A stretch of DNA of 64,000 nt from Gallionella sp. GTDB taxonomy: Bacteria > Pseudomonadota > Gammaproteobacteria > Burkholderiales > Gallionellaceae. The stretch is taken from NCBI GenBank assembly GCA_013044075.1, contig JABEVG010000059.1, positions 1-64,000 of the forward strand, written 5' to 3'. Positions 20,462 through 30,280 of the stretch are shown here, piece by piece; position 1 is the first letter of the stretch, and the number at the start of each line of letters is the position of its first letter. Under the pieces are notes generated by a model. The model was not told the origin of the DNA. It saw nothing but the letters and a program-made list of their open reading frames with translations, and made no database searches. The position numbers and the translations under genes are program-made.

Positions 20462-20478
20462 CGCACCAAAACGGGACG
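20462..20478. promoter_or_regulatory. candidate NtrC binding site
   Basis: CGCACCAAAACGGGACG, 12 of 17 matches by eye to TGCACCAAAATGGTGCA; about 65 nt upstream of the -24 element. Confidence 0.5.
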
Positions 20479-20649
20479 GGATTTTATGCGGATGCACTGC
20501 TGAAGCGCGCCGCTTTGCCTCGGTTATCCAAGCCCTGTAGAATCCGCCCTCGTTACATCTTGTAACAAGTTAATCGCCGTGTTTAATACTGCCGTAACAG
20601 TCCGGGCATTCGCGCCCTGGCTGAATCACTACTTTAGGAGAGAGTTGGT

Positions 20650-21459
20650 ATGTTGTTAAAAAATAAGTTGTTCGTTTTCTGTCTCGGTTTTATCTTCGCT
20701 GCTCCCGCCTTTGCTGAAGATGTCCGGCTTGCAGACGAAGTCACCTCCGCTCTTAACGAAGAGTCTCCATTTACCTCCAACATCAACTTGACCAACAACT
20801 ATCTGTTACGCGGCATTTCGCTAACCGGCGGCAAACCGGCCATCCAGGGCGGTGCGGATTATGAGCGTGCGGGTTTTTATGTTGGTATCTGGGGTTCCAG
20901 CATCAGCATACTGGGGGACACGTATCAAGAATCCAAAGGCGCGGCTGGTGCAACCAACGGCGGCCTGGAACTGGATACCTATATCGGTTATAAGAAAAAG
21001 CTGGAGAACGACTTTTCGTATGACGTGGGCTTCCTGCGTTACAACTATCCCGGTAACTATGCTGCGGGTGCAACCAGTGCCAATACCAACGAAGTATATG
21101 GCGCAGCAGGCTACAAATGGATCACGGCAAAATATTCGTATAGCCTGGGCAACACTTTCGGCTACGCCAATACCACCGGCACCAACTACATGGAGTTGAA
21201 TGCGGTTTATCCCATCGAGCCTATCGGCATGGCGTTGGGTGCGCATTATGGCAAGCAGACTTTTGTCGGTACGGGGGCCATACTCAATGGGAATAGCCTG
21301 ACCTACAGCGACTACAGACTCAGCGTAACTAAAGAATTGGACGAGGAATTTGAATTCTCTCTGGCCTATAGCAAAACCAATGCAACTGCCGCTTACACCG
21401 TCCTTGGGCAAAACCTGGGTAAGGGAGCGATCATCGGAACGCTTACTCGCGTGTTCTAA
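20650..21459 (+). CDS. TorF-family putative porin
   Basis: Signal peptide; SNINLTNNYLLRGISLTGGKPAIQGGADYERAGFYVGIWGSSI pattern. Confidence 0.8.
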   Translation: MLLKNKLFVFCLGFIFAAPAFAEDVRLADEVTSALNEESPFTSNINLTNNYLLRGISLTGGKPAIQGGADYERAGFYVGIWGSSISILGDTYQESKGAAGATNGGLELDTYIGYKKKLENDFSYDVGFLRYNYPGNYAAGATSANTNEVYGAAGYKWITAKYSYSLGNTFGYANTTGTNYMELNAVYPIEPIGMALGAHYGKQTFVGTGAILNGNSLTYSDYRLSVTKELDEEFEFSLAYSKTNATAAYTVLGQNLGKGAIIGTLTRVF

Positions 21460-21488
21460 CTACTTCAGCAATCGATCCAGTCGTTCTC

Positions 21489-21524
21489 AAATGCAGGCTG
21501 TCGTTCCACGATCAGCCTGCATTT
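21489..21524. terminator. strong hairpin downstream of the TorF-like porin gene
   Basis: AAATGCAGGCTG...CAGCCTGCATTT, perfect 12-bp stem with further pairing inside; no clear T run. Confidence 0.45.
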
Positions 21525-21678
21525 CAACCAATCTCCCACCCTTCTCTTAAACAGTTCAGCCAAACGGAGCTGGGGTATCTCCATTCGCCCCAGGCGTAAG
21601 ATTTGAGGCCCAACGCACCGCGCAGATGAACCCGGTTTTTTGCTACACTCCCGCCACTATATCGCCGAGGAGTACACC

Positions 21679-21915
21679 ATGCTGAACGCCAAGATTTTTA
21701 ACGACCTATCCGAAAAGCTGCACGAGGCCGTCAACACCAGCCCCGCCAAAGACATCGAAAAAAATATGCGCGCACTGCTCGCGCAAGGGTTCTCCAAGCT
21801 GGACCTGGTCACGCGCGAAGAGTTCGATGTACAGGCACAAGTGCTGGCGCGGGCACGCGAGCAACTCACCGCACTGGAAGCACGCATCACTGAACTGGAA
21901 GCGCAGCGCAAATAA
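21679..21915 (+). CDS. ubiK: UbiK/BMFP-type accessory factor
   Basis: MLNAKIFNDLSEKLHEAVNTSPAKDIEKNMRALLAQGFSKLDLVTREEFDVQAQVLARAREQLTALEARI. Confidence 0.85.
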   Translation: MLNAKIFNDLSEKLHEAVNTSPAKDIEKNMRALLAQGFSKLDLVTREEFDVQAQVLARAREQLTALEARITELEAQRK

Positions 21916-21948
21916 ATTTTCATGTTGACCGACAATCTTTGGCGATTC

Positions 21949-22073
21949 GTCATACCCGCGCAGGCGGGTATCCAGCAAATAAAAATCTTCGCGCGCAGGA
22001 CGGCCAAAACCAGGTTTTGTCCACTGCGTGGAATCGCTTTGAATAATTGGATACCCGCCTGCGCGGGTATGAC
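21949..22073. repeat. REP doublet / MITE-like element with 26-bp terminal inverted repeats
   Basis: GTCATACCCGCGCAGGCGGGTATCCA at 21949-21974 and its exact reverse complement at 22048-22073. Confidence 0.92.
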
Positions 22074-22079
22074 GGGCCG

Positions 22080-23576
22080 ATGAGCCTCGCCGTCCTCTAT
22101 AGCCGCGCCCTGTCCGGCATGGAGGCGGAACTGGTCACAGTCGAGGTGCATCTTGCCAACGGCCTGCCCAGCTTCACCATCGTTGGTTTGCCCGAGACCG
22201 AAGTCAAAGAAAGCAAAGATCGTGTGCGCGCGGCTTTGCAGAATTGCAACTTCGAGTTCCCCGCACGCCACATCACCGTCAACCTCGCTCCCGCCGATCT
22301 GCCCAAAGAAAGTGGGCGATTCGATCTGCCCATCGCACTGGGCATCCTGGCTGCCACCGGGCAGATTCCTTCCGACCGGCTCACCGAATATGAATACGCG
22401 GGCGAGCTGGCCTTGACCGGCGAACTGCGTGCGATACGCGGCGCGCTGGCGATGACTTATCGCGCCGCCAATTCCGGTCGCGCTTTCGTGCTGCCCGCCG
22501 TGAATGCGCCGGAAGCCGCGCTGGTCGAGGATGCCGTGGTGTATGCCGCGCAATCGTTGCTGCAAGTCGCCGCCCATCTGGCCGGGCGCGAACTGCTCAC
22601 ACGCTACGTTCCCAATCCGCAAGTCATCACGCCCAACTATCCCGACATGCGCGAAGTGAAAGGACAGACACAATCCAAACGCGCGCTGGAGATCGCCGCC
22701 GCCGGGGGACACAGCGTGTTGATGAGCGGCCCACCCGGAACGGGCAAGAGCATGTTGGCCGCGCGCTTTCCCGGAATCCTGCCGCAGATGACGCAACAGG
22801 AAGCCCTGGAAAGTGCCGCCATGCAATCGCTGGGCGGCACTTTCGAGATCGCGAACTGGAAACGACGGCCTTATCGCGCACCCCATCACACCGCATCTGC
22901 CGTGGCACTGGTCGGCGGCGGCAGCAACCCGCGTCCCGGCGAAATTTCCGTCGCGATGCACGGCGTTTTATTTTTGGACGAGCTGCCGGAATTCGATCGC
23001 AGTGTGTTGGAGGTATTGCGCGAACCGCTGGAGAGCGGTCGCATCACCATCTCGCGCGCCGCCCGCCGTGCCGATTTCCGCGCGCAGTTCCAGCTCGTCG
23101 CCGCAATGAACCACTGTCCCTGCGGCTATCTGGGTCACTACAACGGCAAGTGCCGCTGCACACCCGATCAGGTATCGCGCTATCGCGGCAAAATCTCCGG
23201 CCCGTTGCTGGACCGCATCGACATCCAGATCGAAGTCCCCGCTGTTCCGCAGGAAGACTTGCTCAAACAAGCAGACGGCGAAACCAGTGCGGCCATCCAG
23301 GCCCGCGTGGAAGCGGCGCGACAACGCCAACAAGCCAGACAAAACAAACCCAACGCTCAACTTTCCGTCACCGAGATCGACCGCTACTGCGCGCCGGACG
23401 CGCAAGGTGAGACTTTGCTGCGTCAGGCCATCACCCGCCTCAGCCTTTCCGCCCGTGCCTACCATCGCATCCTCAAGGTGGCGCGCACCATCGCCGATCT
23501 GGCCGGTAGCGAAAACATCCAGACCGCTCACATCGCCGAAGCCGTGCAGTATCGGCGTATGGATAAATCCGGGTAA
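22080..23576 (+). CDS. comM: YifB/ComM family Mg-chelatase-like AAA ATPase
   Basis: MSLAVLYSRALSGMEAELVTVEVHLANGLPSFTIVGLPETEVKESKDRV; MSGPPGTGKSMLA. The provided ORF start (22047) reads through a repeat, so the start was moved to 22080. Confidence 0.92.
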   Translation: MSLAVLYSRALSGMEAELVTVEVHLANGLPSFTIVGLPETEVKESKDRVRAALQNCNFEFPARHITVNLAPADLPKESGRFDLPIALGILAATGQIPSDRLTEYEYAGELALTGELRAIRGALAMTYRAANSGRAFVLPAVNAPEAALVEDAVVYAAQSLLQVAAHLAGRELLTRYVPNPQVITPNYPDMREVKGQTQSKRALEIAAAGGHSVLMSGPPGTGKSMLAARFPGILPQMTQQEALESAAMQSLGGTFEIANWKRRPYRAPHHTASAVALVGGGSNPRPGEISVAMHGVLFLDELPEFDRSVLEVLREPLESGRITISRAARRADFRAQFQLVAAMNHCPCGYLGHYNGKCRCTPDQVSRYRGKISGPLLDRIDIQIEVPAVPQEDLLKQADGETSAAIQARVEAARQRQQARQNKPNAQLSVTEIDRYCAPDAQGETLLRQAITRLSLSARAYHRILKVARTIADLAGSENIQTAHIAEAVQYRRMDKSG

Positions 23577-23653
23577 TTCAAAACGGCGATGCACGGAAAT
23601 TGCCCCACACCACCAATGCGCATATAATCTGCGCATCATTTATGGAGGCAATC

Positions 23654-23902
23654 ATGTCCAACATCCACTTCGACACCAGCGCACCCAAAAAAGCCACCAA
23701 TCTCAGCATCAATTCAGACTTGCTGCGTCAAGCCAAAGAGCTGCACATCAATCTTTCGCAAACCGTGGAAGACTATCTGGCGAGCGTGGTGCGGGAGGCG
23801 AAGCAACAGCAATGGCTGGCAGAAAATGCCGACTTCATCGCCGCATATAACGAACGGGTAGAGAAGGACGGGTTGCCATTGGCGCAATACCGTACCTTCT
23901 GA
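23654..23902 (+). CDS. ccdA: CcdA-type antitoxin
   Basis: KKATNLSINSDLLRQAKELHINLSQTVEDYLASVVREAKQQQWLAENADFIAAYNERVEKDGLPLAQYRTF. Confidence 0.9.
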   Translation: MSNIHFDTSAPKKATNLSINSDLLRQAKELHINLSQTVEDYLASVVREAKQQQWLAENADFIAAYNERVEKDGLPLAQYRTF

Positions 23903-23904
23903 AG

Positions 23905-24225
23905 ATGGCTCGCTTCGACATCTATCCCAACCCGGGACAGACCAAGAAATCCGATGTGCCTTATCTGCTGGAGGTGCAGTGCGACCTATTGAGCCATCTG
24001 GATACGCGCATCGTCGTGCCGATGCGCAGGGTCGATCATTTTCCCAAGGTGGCACTGCCGCACAATCTTCTGCCGGTGTTTGATATTGAAGGCATCGCCT
24101 GTCTCATGGAGACACCAAAATTAGCGGCTGTCCCCGTCAAAATCCTTAAAACACCGGTCGCCTCCATCGCCAAGCACCATGCCAGTGTAACGGCTGCCCT
24201 GGATTTTCTGTTCCAGGGTTTTTGA
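23905..24225 (+). CDS. ccdB: CcdB-type toxin
   Basis: MARFDIYPNPGQTKKSDVPYLLEVQCDLLSHLDTRIVVPMRR...; directly downstream of ccdA. Confidence 0.9.
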   Translation: MARFDIYPNPGQTKKSDVPYLLEVQCDLLSHLDTRIVVPMRRVDHFPKVALPHNLLPVFDIEGIACLMETPKLAAVPVKILKTPVASIAKHHASVTAALDFLFQGF

Positions 24226-24258
24226 CCCAACCCGCGCGCGCCGACCCACATTAAAACC

Positions 24259-27200
24259 ATGAACCAACATTCTCATCTCATTGAGCCACTCCCCATAGAA
24301 AAATTATTGGCCCAGCGCATCCTGATTTTGGATGGTGCGATGGGCACGATGATCCAGCGCTACAAACTAACCGAAGAACATTATCGCGGCACGGTCCTGC
24401 ATGGCAACTACCCAGGTGTACGCAAGACTTTCGCCGATCATCCCGTGGACGTGAAAGGCAACAACGACCTGCTGGTGCTGACACAACCGCACATCATTCG
24501 CGAGATCCATGCGCAATATCTGGCGGCGGGCGCGGATATTCTGGAGACCTGCACGTTCAACTCCACCGCCGCCTCGCTGGACGATTACGACATGGTGGAT
24601 TTGGCCTACGAATTGAACTTCGCCGGCGCACGATTGGCGCGCGACGTGTGCGACGAGTTCGAAGCCAGGGTCGCCAACAAACCGCGCTTCGTCGCGGGCG
24701 TGCTGGGCCCGACCACCAAGACCGCCTCCATCTCACCCGATGTGAACGATCCGGGTTTTCGCAACATCAGTTTCGACGCATTGGTCGAGGGTTACGGCGT
24801 GGCGATACGCGGTTTGCTGGATGGCGGCGCGGATATTCTGATGGTCGAAACCATCTTCGATACGCTCAATGCCAAAGCCGCATTGTTCGCCATCGAAAAG
24901 CATTTCGAACAACACAAAATGCGCGTGCCGGTGATGATCTCCGGCACCATCACAGATGCATCTGGACGCACCTTGTCGGGGCAAACCACAGAAGCATTCT
25001 GGAATTCTTTGAGCCATGCGCGTCCGCTTTCCATCGGCCTGAACTGCGCGCTGGGCGGCGATCTGATGCGACCTTACATTGAAGAATTGTCGCGCGTGGC
25101 AAGCTGCTACGTGAGCGCGCACCCCAATGCCGGCCTACCCAATCCATTGTCGGAAACCGGCTACGACGAAACACCCGAATACACCGCCAAAGTCGTCAGG
25201 GAATTCGCCACCAGCGGCTTTCTCAACATCGCGGGCGGCTGCTGCGGCACGTCGCCCGCGCACATCAAGGCCATCGCGGATGCCTTGCGCGACGTGCCGC
25301 CGCGCCAGTTGCCGGAACTGGAACACAAGTGCCGCTTGTCGGGCTTGGAGCCCTTCAACATCGGCGACGATGCGTTGTTTGTCAACGTCGGCGAACGCGC
25401 CAACGTGACCGGCTCGGCCAAGTTCAAACGCCTCATTCTCGAAGGTCAATACGACGAGGCCCTGGAAGTCGCCAAGCAGCAGGTAGAAACCGGTGCGCAG
25501 ATCATCGACGTGAACATGGACGAGGCGATGCTGGACGGTCAGGCCGCGATGGTGAAATTTTTGAATCTCATCGCCTCCGAACCGGACATCTGCAAAGTGC
25601 CGCTAATGATCGACTCCTCGAAATGGGACATCATCGAAGCCGGACTGAAATGCGTCCAAGGCAAGTCCATCGTCAATTCGATCTCGCTCAAGGAAGGCGA
25701 AGAAAAATTCCTGGCGCAAGCGCGTCTGGTGCGCAGCTACGGCGCGGCAGCAGTGGTGATGGCGTTTGACGAACAGGGTCAGGCAGACACGTTCAAACGC
25801 AAGACCGAGATCTGTAAACGCAGCTATGGCATCCTGGTAAACCAGGTCGGCTTCCCGCCTGAAGACATCATCTTCGATCCCAACATTTTCGCGATTGCGA
25901 CCGGCATCGAAGAGCACAACAACTACGCGGTGGACTTCATCGAGGCCTGCGCGTGGATACGCCAGAACCTGCCTTACGCGAAGATCAGCGGCGGCGTGTC
26001 CAACGTGTCGTTCTCATTCCGTGGCAACGAGCCGGTGCGCGAAGCCATCCACACCGTGTTCCTGTATCACGCCATCAAAGCGGGCATGAACATGGGCATC
26101 GTCAACGCCGGGCAGCTGGGCGTGTACGAGGAGATCCCGCGCGAATTGCGCGATGCCGTGGAAGATGTGGTGTTGAACCGTCACCCCGACGCGGGCGAGA
26201 AATTGGTCAAGATCGCCGAGAACGTGAAGGGCGGTGGCAAGGAACAGGTCGAGGATCTGGAGTGGCGCAACGGCACAGTGCAGGAGCGGCTAACGCACGC
26301 GCTGGTGCGCGGCATCACCACCTACATCATCGAGGACACCGAAGCAGCGCGCTTAGAGGCTAAGTTCCCCGTTGAAGTCATCGAAGGGCCGCTGATGAAC
26401 GGCATGAACGTGGTCGGCGACCTGTTCGGCGCGGGCAAGATGTTTTTGCCACAAGTGGTGAAATCCGCGCGCGTGATGAAGCAGGCCGTGGCGCATCTCA
26501 TCCCCTACATCGAAGCCGAGAAACTGCGCTCCGGCGACACCAGCACCAAGGGCAAAATCGTCATGGCGACGGTCAAAGGCGACGTGCATGACATCGGCAA
26601 AAATATCGTCACCGTGGTGTTGCAATGCAATAATTTTGAAGTGGTGAATATGGGCGTAATGGTGCCGTGCCAACAAATTTTGGATACCGCGCGCGAACAT
26701 AACGCCGACATCATCGGGTTGTCTGGATTGATTACGCCATCACTCGAAGAAATGGCACACGTCGCCAAAGAAATGGAACGGCAAGGTTTCAAAATTCCGC
26801 TGCTCATCGGCGGCGCGACCACCTCGCGCGTACACACGGCGGTGAAAATCGAGCCGAATTATCCTAGCGGTCAGACCGTGTACGTCACCGATGCCTCGCG
26901 CGCGGTGGGCGTGTGCAGTAATTTGCTTTCCGACACGCTACGCGATGCCTACGTTGCCGAGATTAAAGCGGATTATCAAGCGGCGCGCGAACAGCACGAA
27001 GGCCGCAAAAGCAAAGCGGTTTATGTGACGCTGGATGAAGCGCGCGCACATGGTTTGCAAACTGATTGGGCGCATTACACGCCACCCAAGCCCGCGCTGC
27101 TCGGCGTGCATAAACTGGAAAATTACCCGCTGGAAAATCTGGTGGACTTCATCGACTGGACACCGTTTTTCCAAGCGTGGGAACTTGCCGGACGTTACCC

Positions 27201-28014
27201 GAAAATTTTGCAAGATGAAGTGGTGGGCGTGGAAGCGACCAAGCTATTCAATGACGCGCAAGCCATGTTGAAAAAAATCGTTCAAGAAAAATGGCTCACC
27301 GCGAATGCCGTGTTCGGCTTGTTCCCCGCCAACACCGTAGCCGTTGGTGAAGGGCGGGGCGACGACATCGAAATCTACACCAACGAGAAGCGCAACAAAG
27401 TCGCGATGACTTGGCACAACCTGCGTCAGCAAACCAAAAAGCCCGCCGACATTCCCAACTATTGTTTAGCCGATTACATCGCGCCGAAAACCAGCGGCGT
27501 GGCGGATTACATCGGCGGTTTTGCAGTCACGGCAGGTCTTGGAATAGACGAACATGTCGCGCGTTTTGAACAAGACAACGACGACTACAACGCAATTTTA
27601 TTGAAGGCACTCGCCGACCGTTTAGCCGAAGCGTTCGCCGAACATCTGCACCTGCGTGTGCGCCGCGAATTCTGGGGCTACGCGCCGGATGAGGCCTTGG
27701 AAAATGACGCGCTTATCCACGAAAAATATCGCGGCATCCGTCCCGCGCCCGGCTATCCCGCCTGCCCGGAACACAGCGAAAAGGGTCCGTTGTTCGAGCT
27801 ACTGCAAGCACCAATAAATGCGGGCATCACCATCACCGACAGCTTCGCCATGTTGCCCACCGCAGCGGTCAGCGGCTTCTATTTCTCCCACCCAAAGGCG
27901 CAATATTTCGCCAGCGGCAAAGTGGACAAGGAACAAGTCGCCAGCTACGCCAAACGCAAGGGCTGGACGATGGAAACGGCCGAGCGTTGGTTGGCTCCGG
28001 TGCTGAGTTACTAA
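24259..28014 (+). CDS. metH: cobalamin-dependent methionine synthase
   Basis: 1251 aa; [33 protein letters not shown]-terminal [17 protein letters not shown]. Confidence 0.97.
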   Translation: MNQHSHLIEPLPIEKLLAQRILILDGAMGTMIQRYKLTEEHYRGTVLHGNYPGVRKTFADHPVDVKGNNDLLVLTQPHIIREIHAQYLAAGADILETCTFNSTAASLDDYDMVDLAYELNFAGARLARDVCDEFEARVANKPRFVAGVLGPTTKTASISPDVNDPGFRNISFDALVEGYGVAIRGLLDGGADILMVETIFDTLNAKAALFAIEKHFEQHKMRVPVMISGTITDASGRTLSGQTTEAFWNSLSHARPLSIGLNCALGGDLMRPYIEELSRVASCYVSAHPNAGLPNPLSETGYDETPEYTAKVVREFATSGFLNIAGGCCGTSPAHIKAIADALRDVPPRQLPELEHKCRLSGLEPFNIGDDALFVNVGERANVTGSAKFKRLILEGQYDEALEVAKQQVETGAQIIDVNMDEAMLDGQAAMVKFLNLIASEPDICKVPLMIDSSKWDIIEAGLKCVQGKSIVNSISLKEGEEKFLAQARLVRSYGAAAVVMAFDEQGQADTFKRKTEICKRSYGILVNQVGFPPEDIIFDPNIFAIATGIEEHNNYAVDFIEACAWIRQNLPYAKISGGVSNVSFSFRGNEPVREAIHTVFLYHAIKAGMNMGIVNAGQLGVYEEIPRELRDAVEDVVLNRHPDAGEKLVKIAENVKGGGKEQVEDLEWRNGTVQERLTHALVRGITTYIIEDTEAARLEAKFPVEVIEGPLMNGMNVVGDLFGAGKMFLPQVVKSARVMKQAVAHLIPYIEAEKLRSGDTSTKGKIVMATVKGDVHDIGKNIVTVVLQCNNFEVVNMGVMVPCQQILDTAREHNADIIGLSGLITPSLEEMAHVAKEMERQGFKIPLLIGGATTSRVHTAVKIEPNYPSGQTVYVTDASRAVGVCSNLLSDTLRDAYVAEIKADYQAAREQHEGRKSKAVYVTLDEARAHGLQTDWAHYTPPKPALLGVHKLENYPLENLVDFIDWTPFFQAWELAGRYPKILQDEVVGVEATKLFNDAQAMLKKIVQEKWLTANAVFGLFPANTVAVGEGRGDDIEIYTNEKRNKVAMTWHNLRQQTKKPADIPNYCLADYIAPKTSGVADYIGGFAVTAGLGIDEHVARFEQDNDDYNAILLKALADRLAEAFAEHLHLRVRREFWGYAPDEALENDALIHEKYRGIRPAPGYPACPEHSEKGPLFELLQAPINAGITITDSFAMLPTAAVSGFYFSHPKAQYFASGKVDKEQVASYAKRKGWTMETAERWLAPVLSY
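27961..28014 (+). repeat. metH 3' end, copy 1 (in intact gene)
   Basis: GGCTGGACGATGGAAACGGCCGAGCGTTGGTTGGCTCCGGTGCTGAGTTACTAA = [17 protein letters not shown]. Confidence 0.95.
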
Positions 28015-28101
28015 GCCAGTTCTAATTGCCAGATAGGGCGGATTAAAAGATACTGCAAATTGAAATGAGTTTTTCCATCACGAGGTATCAGGAGTCGCCG
28101 A

Positions 28102-28371
28102 ATGAAATTTGCATGGGACAACAAAAAAGCTGCCGCGAATCTGAAAAAGCACGGCATCTCTTTTGAGCTCGCAGCGGGTGCTTTTTCAGACGAACTATCG
28201 GCGACATTTCCCGACCCCGATCACTCTAAAAGCGAGATGCGACTCATCACTTACGGTATGACAAATGATGGGAAATTATTAGTGGTATCACACACGGAAG
28301 AGGGCGACACGATACGCATCATCAGTGCCAGATTGGCAACAAACCATGAGAGGAAACGCTATGAAATCTAA
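28102..28371 (+). CDS. brnT: BrnT-family toxin
   Basis: MKFAWDNKKAAANLKKHGISFELAAGAFSD...RLITYGMTNDGKLLVVSHTEEGDTIRIISARLATNHERKRYE. Confidence 0.9.
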   Translation: MKFAWDNKKAAANLKKHGISFELAAGAFSDELSATFPDPDHSKSEMRLITYGMTNDGKLLVVSHTEEGDTIRIISARLATNHERKRYEI

Positions 28372-28624
28372 AAAGCAAACACCCGCTGACGAATTGCGTC
28401 TTGAATATGATTTCGATTTTTCCAAAGCGCAACGCGGACGTTACGCCAACCGTTTGAAAACGGAAGGCTCTAACCTAGTATTGATAGAACCCGAATTGGC
28501 AGCGACTTTTCCCGATGCCGCGTCCGTGAATGCCGCGCTACATGCCATTGTTGAATTTGCACAACGCTCGACAGAATTGACTCACCCCGTGACAACAAAT
28601 GCCAGCAAGCGGCGTGCCGCTTGA
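28361..28624 (+). CDS. BrnA-like antitoxin candidate
   Basis: Overlaps the brnT 3' end by 11 nt; MKSKKQTPADELRLEYDFDFSKAQRGRYANRLKTEGSNLVLIEPELAATFPDAASVNAALHAIV. Confidence 0.7.
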   Translation: MKSKKQTPADELRLEYDFDFSKAQRGRYANRLKTEGSNLVLIEPELAATFPDAASVNAALHAIVEFAQRSTELTHPVTTNASKRRAA

Positions 28625-28628
28625 TTTG

Positions 28629-28682
28629 GGTTGGAATTTGGAAACCGCCGAGCGTTGGTTGGCTCCGGTTTTGAGTTATTAG
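28629..28682 (+). repeat. metH 3' end remnant, copy 2 (displaced beyond TA module)
   Basis: GGTTGGAATTTGGAAACCGCCGAGCGTTGGTTGGCTCCGGTTTTGAGTTATTAG = [17 protein letters not shown]; 45/54 nt identical to copy 1 with a 23-nt exact core. Confidence 0.95.
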
Positions 28683-28720
28683 TAGTAAATTTATCAAGAA
28701 ATATTATGGAGAAATGCAAC

Positions 28721-29407
28721 ATGACTACGCTTATTAAAACGGACACCAAACCAGGCGATGGCATGGAAGCGCGAGCCGGACAAACCGTCATCGTGCATTA
28801 CACCGGCTGGCTGTATGACGAAAGCGCACCGGGAAACAAGGGCGCGAAATTCGACAGCTCGCTGGATCGCAACGATCCGTTCAGCTTTCCTCTCGGTGCT
28901 GGACATGTCATCCAAGGTTGGGACGAAGGTGTGGCGGGCATGCGCGAAGGCGGCTCACGCACGCTGATCATCCCGTCCGAGATGGGCTATGGTGAAATGG
29001 GCGCAGGCAATGACATCCCGCCCAATGCGACGCTACTGTTCGAAGTGAAGCTGCTCAAGGTGGTGCATACCAAGATCGATGACGTGAAGGTCGGTAGCGG
29101 TGAAGTAGCACAAGCCGGACAACTGGTGACGGTGCATTACACCGGCTGGTTGTTCGACAAGAACGCGGCGGGTAACAAGGGCATCAAGTTCGACAGCTCG
29201 CGCGATCGCAACGAACCGTTTGAATTCCCACTGGGTCATGGCCGCGTCATCTCCGGTTGGGACATGGGCGTGCAAGGCATGAAGGTCGGCGGTCAGCGCA
29301 CCCTCACCATCCCGCCCGAGATGGGCTACGGCGCACGCGGTGCGGGTGGTGTGATTCCGGCCAATGCGACGCTGGTGTTCGATGTGGAACTACTGGATGT
29401 GCAGTGA
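28721..29407 (+). CDS. tandem two-domain FKBP-type peptidyl-prolyl isomerase
   Basis: Two repeats of VHYTGWL...KFDSS.DR..PF.FPLG.G.VI.GWD.GV.GM..GG.RTL.IP.EMGYG. Confidence 0.92.
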   Translation: MTTLIKTDTKPGDGMEARAGQTVIVHYTGWLYDESAPGNKGAKFDSSLDRNDPFSFPLGAGHVIQGWDEGVAGMREGGSRTLIIPSEMGYGEMGAGNDIPPNATLLFEVKLLKVVHTKIDDVKVGSGEVAQAGQLVTVHYTGWLFDKNAAGNKGIKFDSSRDRNEPFEFPLGHGRVISGWDMGVQGMKVGGQRTLTIPPEMGYGARGAGGVIPANATLVFDVELLDVQ

Positions 29408-29441
29408 TCCTTTTATCCGCTTACCCACCCCTAAGATCGCT

Positions 29442-29891
29442 ATGAACCTGACTACGAAATTATTGTTCGCATTGCTGCTGAGTAGCACTGCTATCACCAC
29501 GGCCTGCAGCAAACCCGACCTCCCCCCTATGGAGACGACTCAAGTGGCTGAACTCATCAAGACCGATACCAAGCTGGGCACGGGCACCGAAGCCATCGCC
29601 GGACACGACATCTCGGTGCATTACACCGGCTGGCTGTATGACGAAGCCGCGCCTGAACACAAGGGCAAGAAGTTCGACAGCTCGCGTGATCGTGGTCAGC
29701 CGTTCGAGTTTGGCTTGGGCGGCGGCCAGGTCATCAAGGGTTGGGACCAAGGCTGCGCCGGTATGAAAGTGGGTGGACAACGCACCCTTATTATCCCTGC
29801 CAAATTGGGCTACGGCGCACGCGGTGCGGGCGGTGTCATTCCCCCGAATGCGACACTGGTGTTCGATGTGGAATTGTTGGGTGTGCGTTAA
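29442..29891 (+). CDS. FKBP-type peptidyl-prolyl isomerase, lipoprotein-like
   Basis: Signal with lipobox [14 protein letters not shown]...[24 protein letters not shown]. Confidence 0.92.
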   Translation: MNLTTKLLFALLLSSTAITTACSKPDLPPMETTQVAELIKTDTKLGTGTEAIAGHDISVHYTGWLYDEAAPEHKGKKFDSSRDRGQPFEFGLGGGQVIKGWDQGCAGMKVGGQRTLIIPAKLGYGARGAGGVIPPNATLVFDVELLGVR

Positions 29892-29923
29892 GCACGTATG
29901 TTGGTTGTTTTGCTGACGATACA

Positions 29924-30277
29924 ATGAACCTGATCGCCTATCCCATTCTGGTCACCGCTTTGATGCTGGCTGTGTCCAATCTTTTTATGACGTTCGCCTG
30001 GTATGGACATCTGAAAAATCTCGCCACTTCGCCCTGGTATGTGGCGGCACTGGTGAGTTGGGGTATCGCATTGTTCGAGTATCTGTTGCAAGTCCCGGCC
30101 AATCGCATCGGCTACACCGCAATGGATCTTGGCCAGTTGAAGATACTGCAAGAAATCATCACGCTGCTGGTGTTCGTGCCGTTCGCCGTGTTGTATATGA
30201 ACCAGCCGCTGAAGTGGGATTATCTGTACGCCGCGCTGTGCATGATGGGCGCGGTGTATTTTATTTTTCGTACCTAA
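29924..30277 (+). CDS. DMT/DUF486-family membrane protein
   Basis: MNLIAYPILVTALMLAVSNLFMTFAWYGHLKNL...WGIALFEYLLQVPANRIGY...QLKILQEIITLLVFVPFA. Confidence 0.88.
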   Translation: MNLIAYPILVTALMLAVSNLFMTFAWYGHLKNLATSPWYVAALVSWGIALFEYLLQVPANRIGYTAMDLGQLKILQEIITLLVFVPFAVLYMNQPLKWDYLYAALCMMGAVYFIFRT

Positions 30278-30280
30278 ACC

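Noticed and set aside
22047-22079. Upstream start for comM (MDTRLRGYDGP...)
   Set aside because: These residues are encoded by the repeat; family N-terminus is MSLAVLYSRAL at 22080.
21657-22961. 434-aa minus-strand ORF containing PVIPAQAGIQ and WIPACAGMT
   Set aside because: Translation of the REP inverted repeat plus antisense of ubiK and comM; a known type of annotation artefact.
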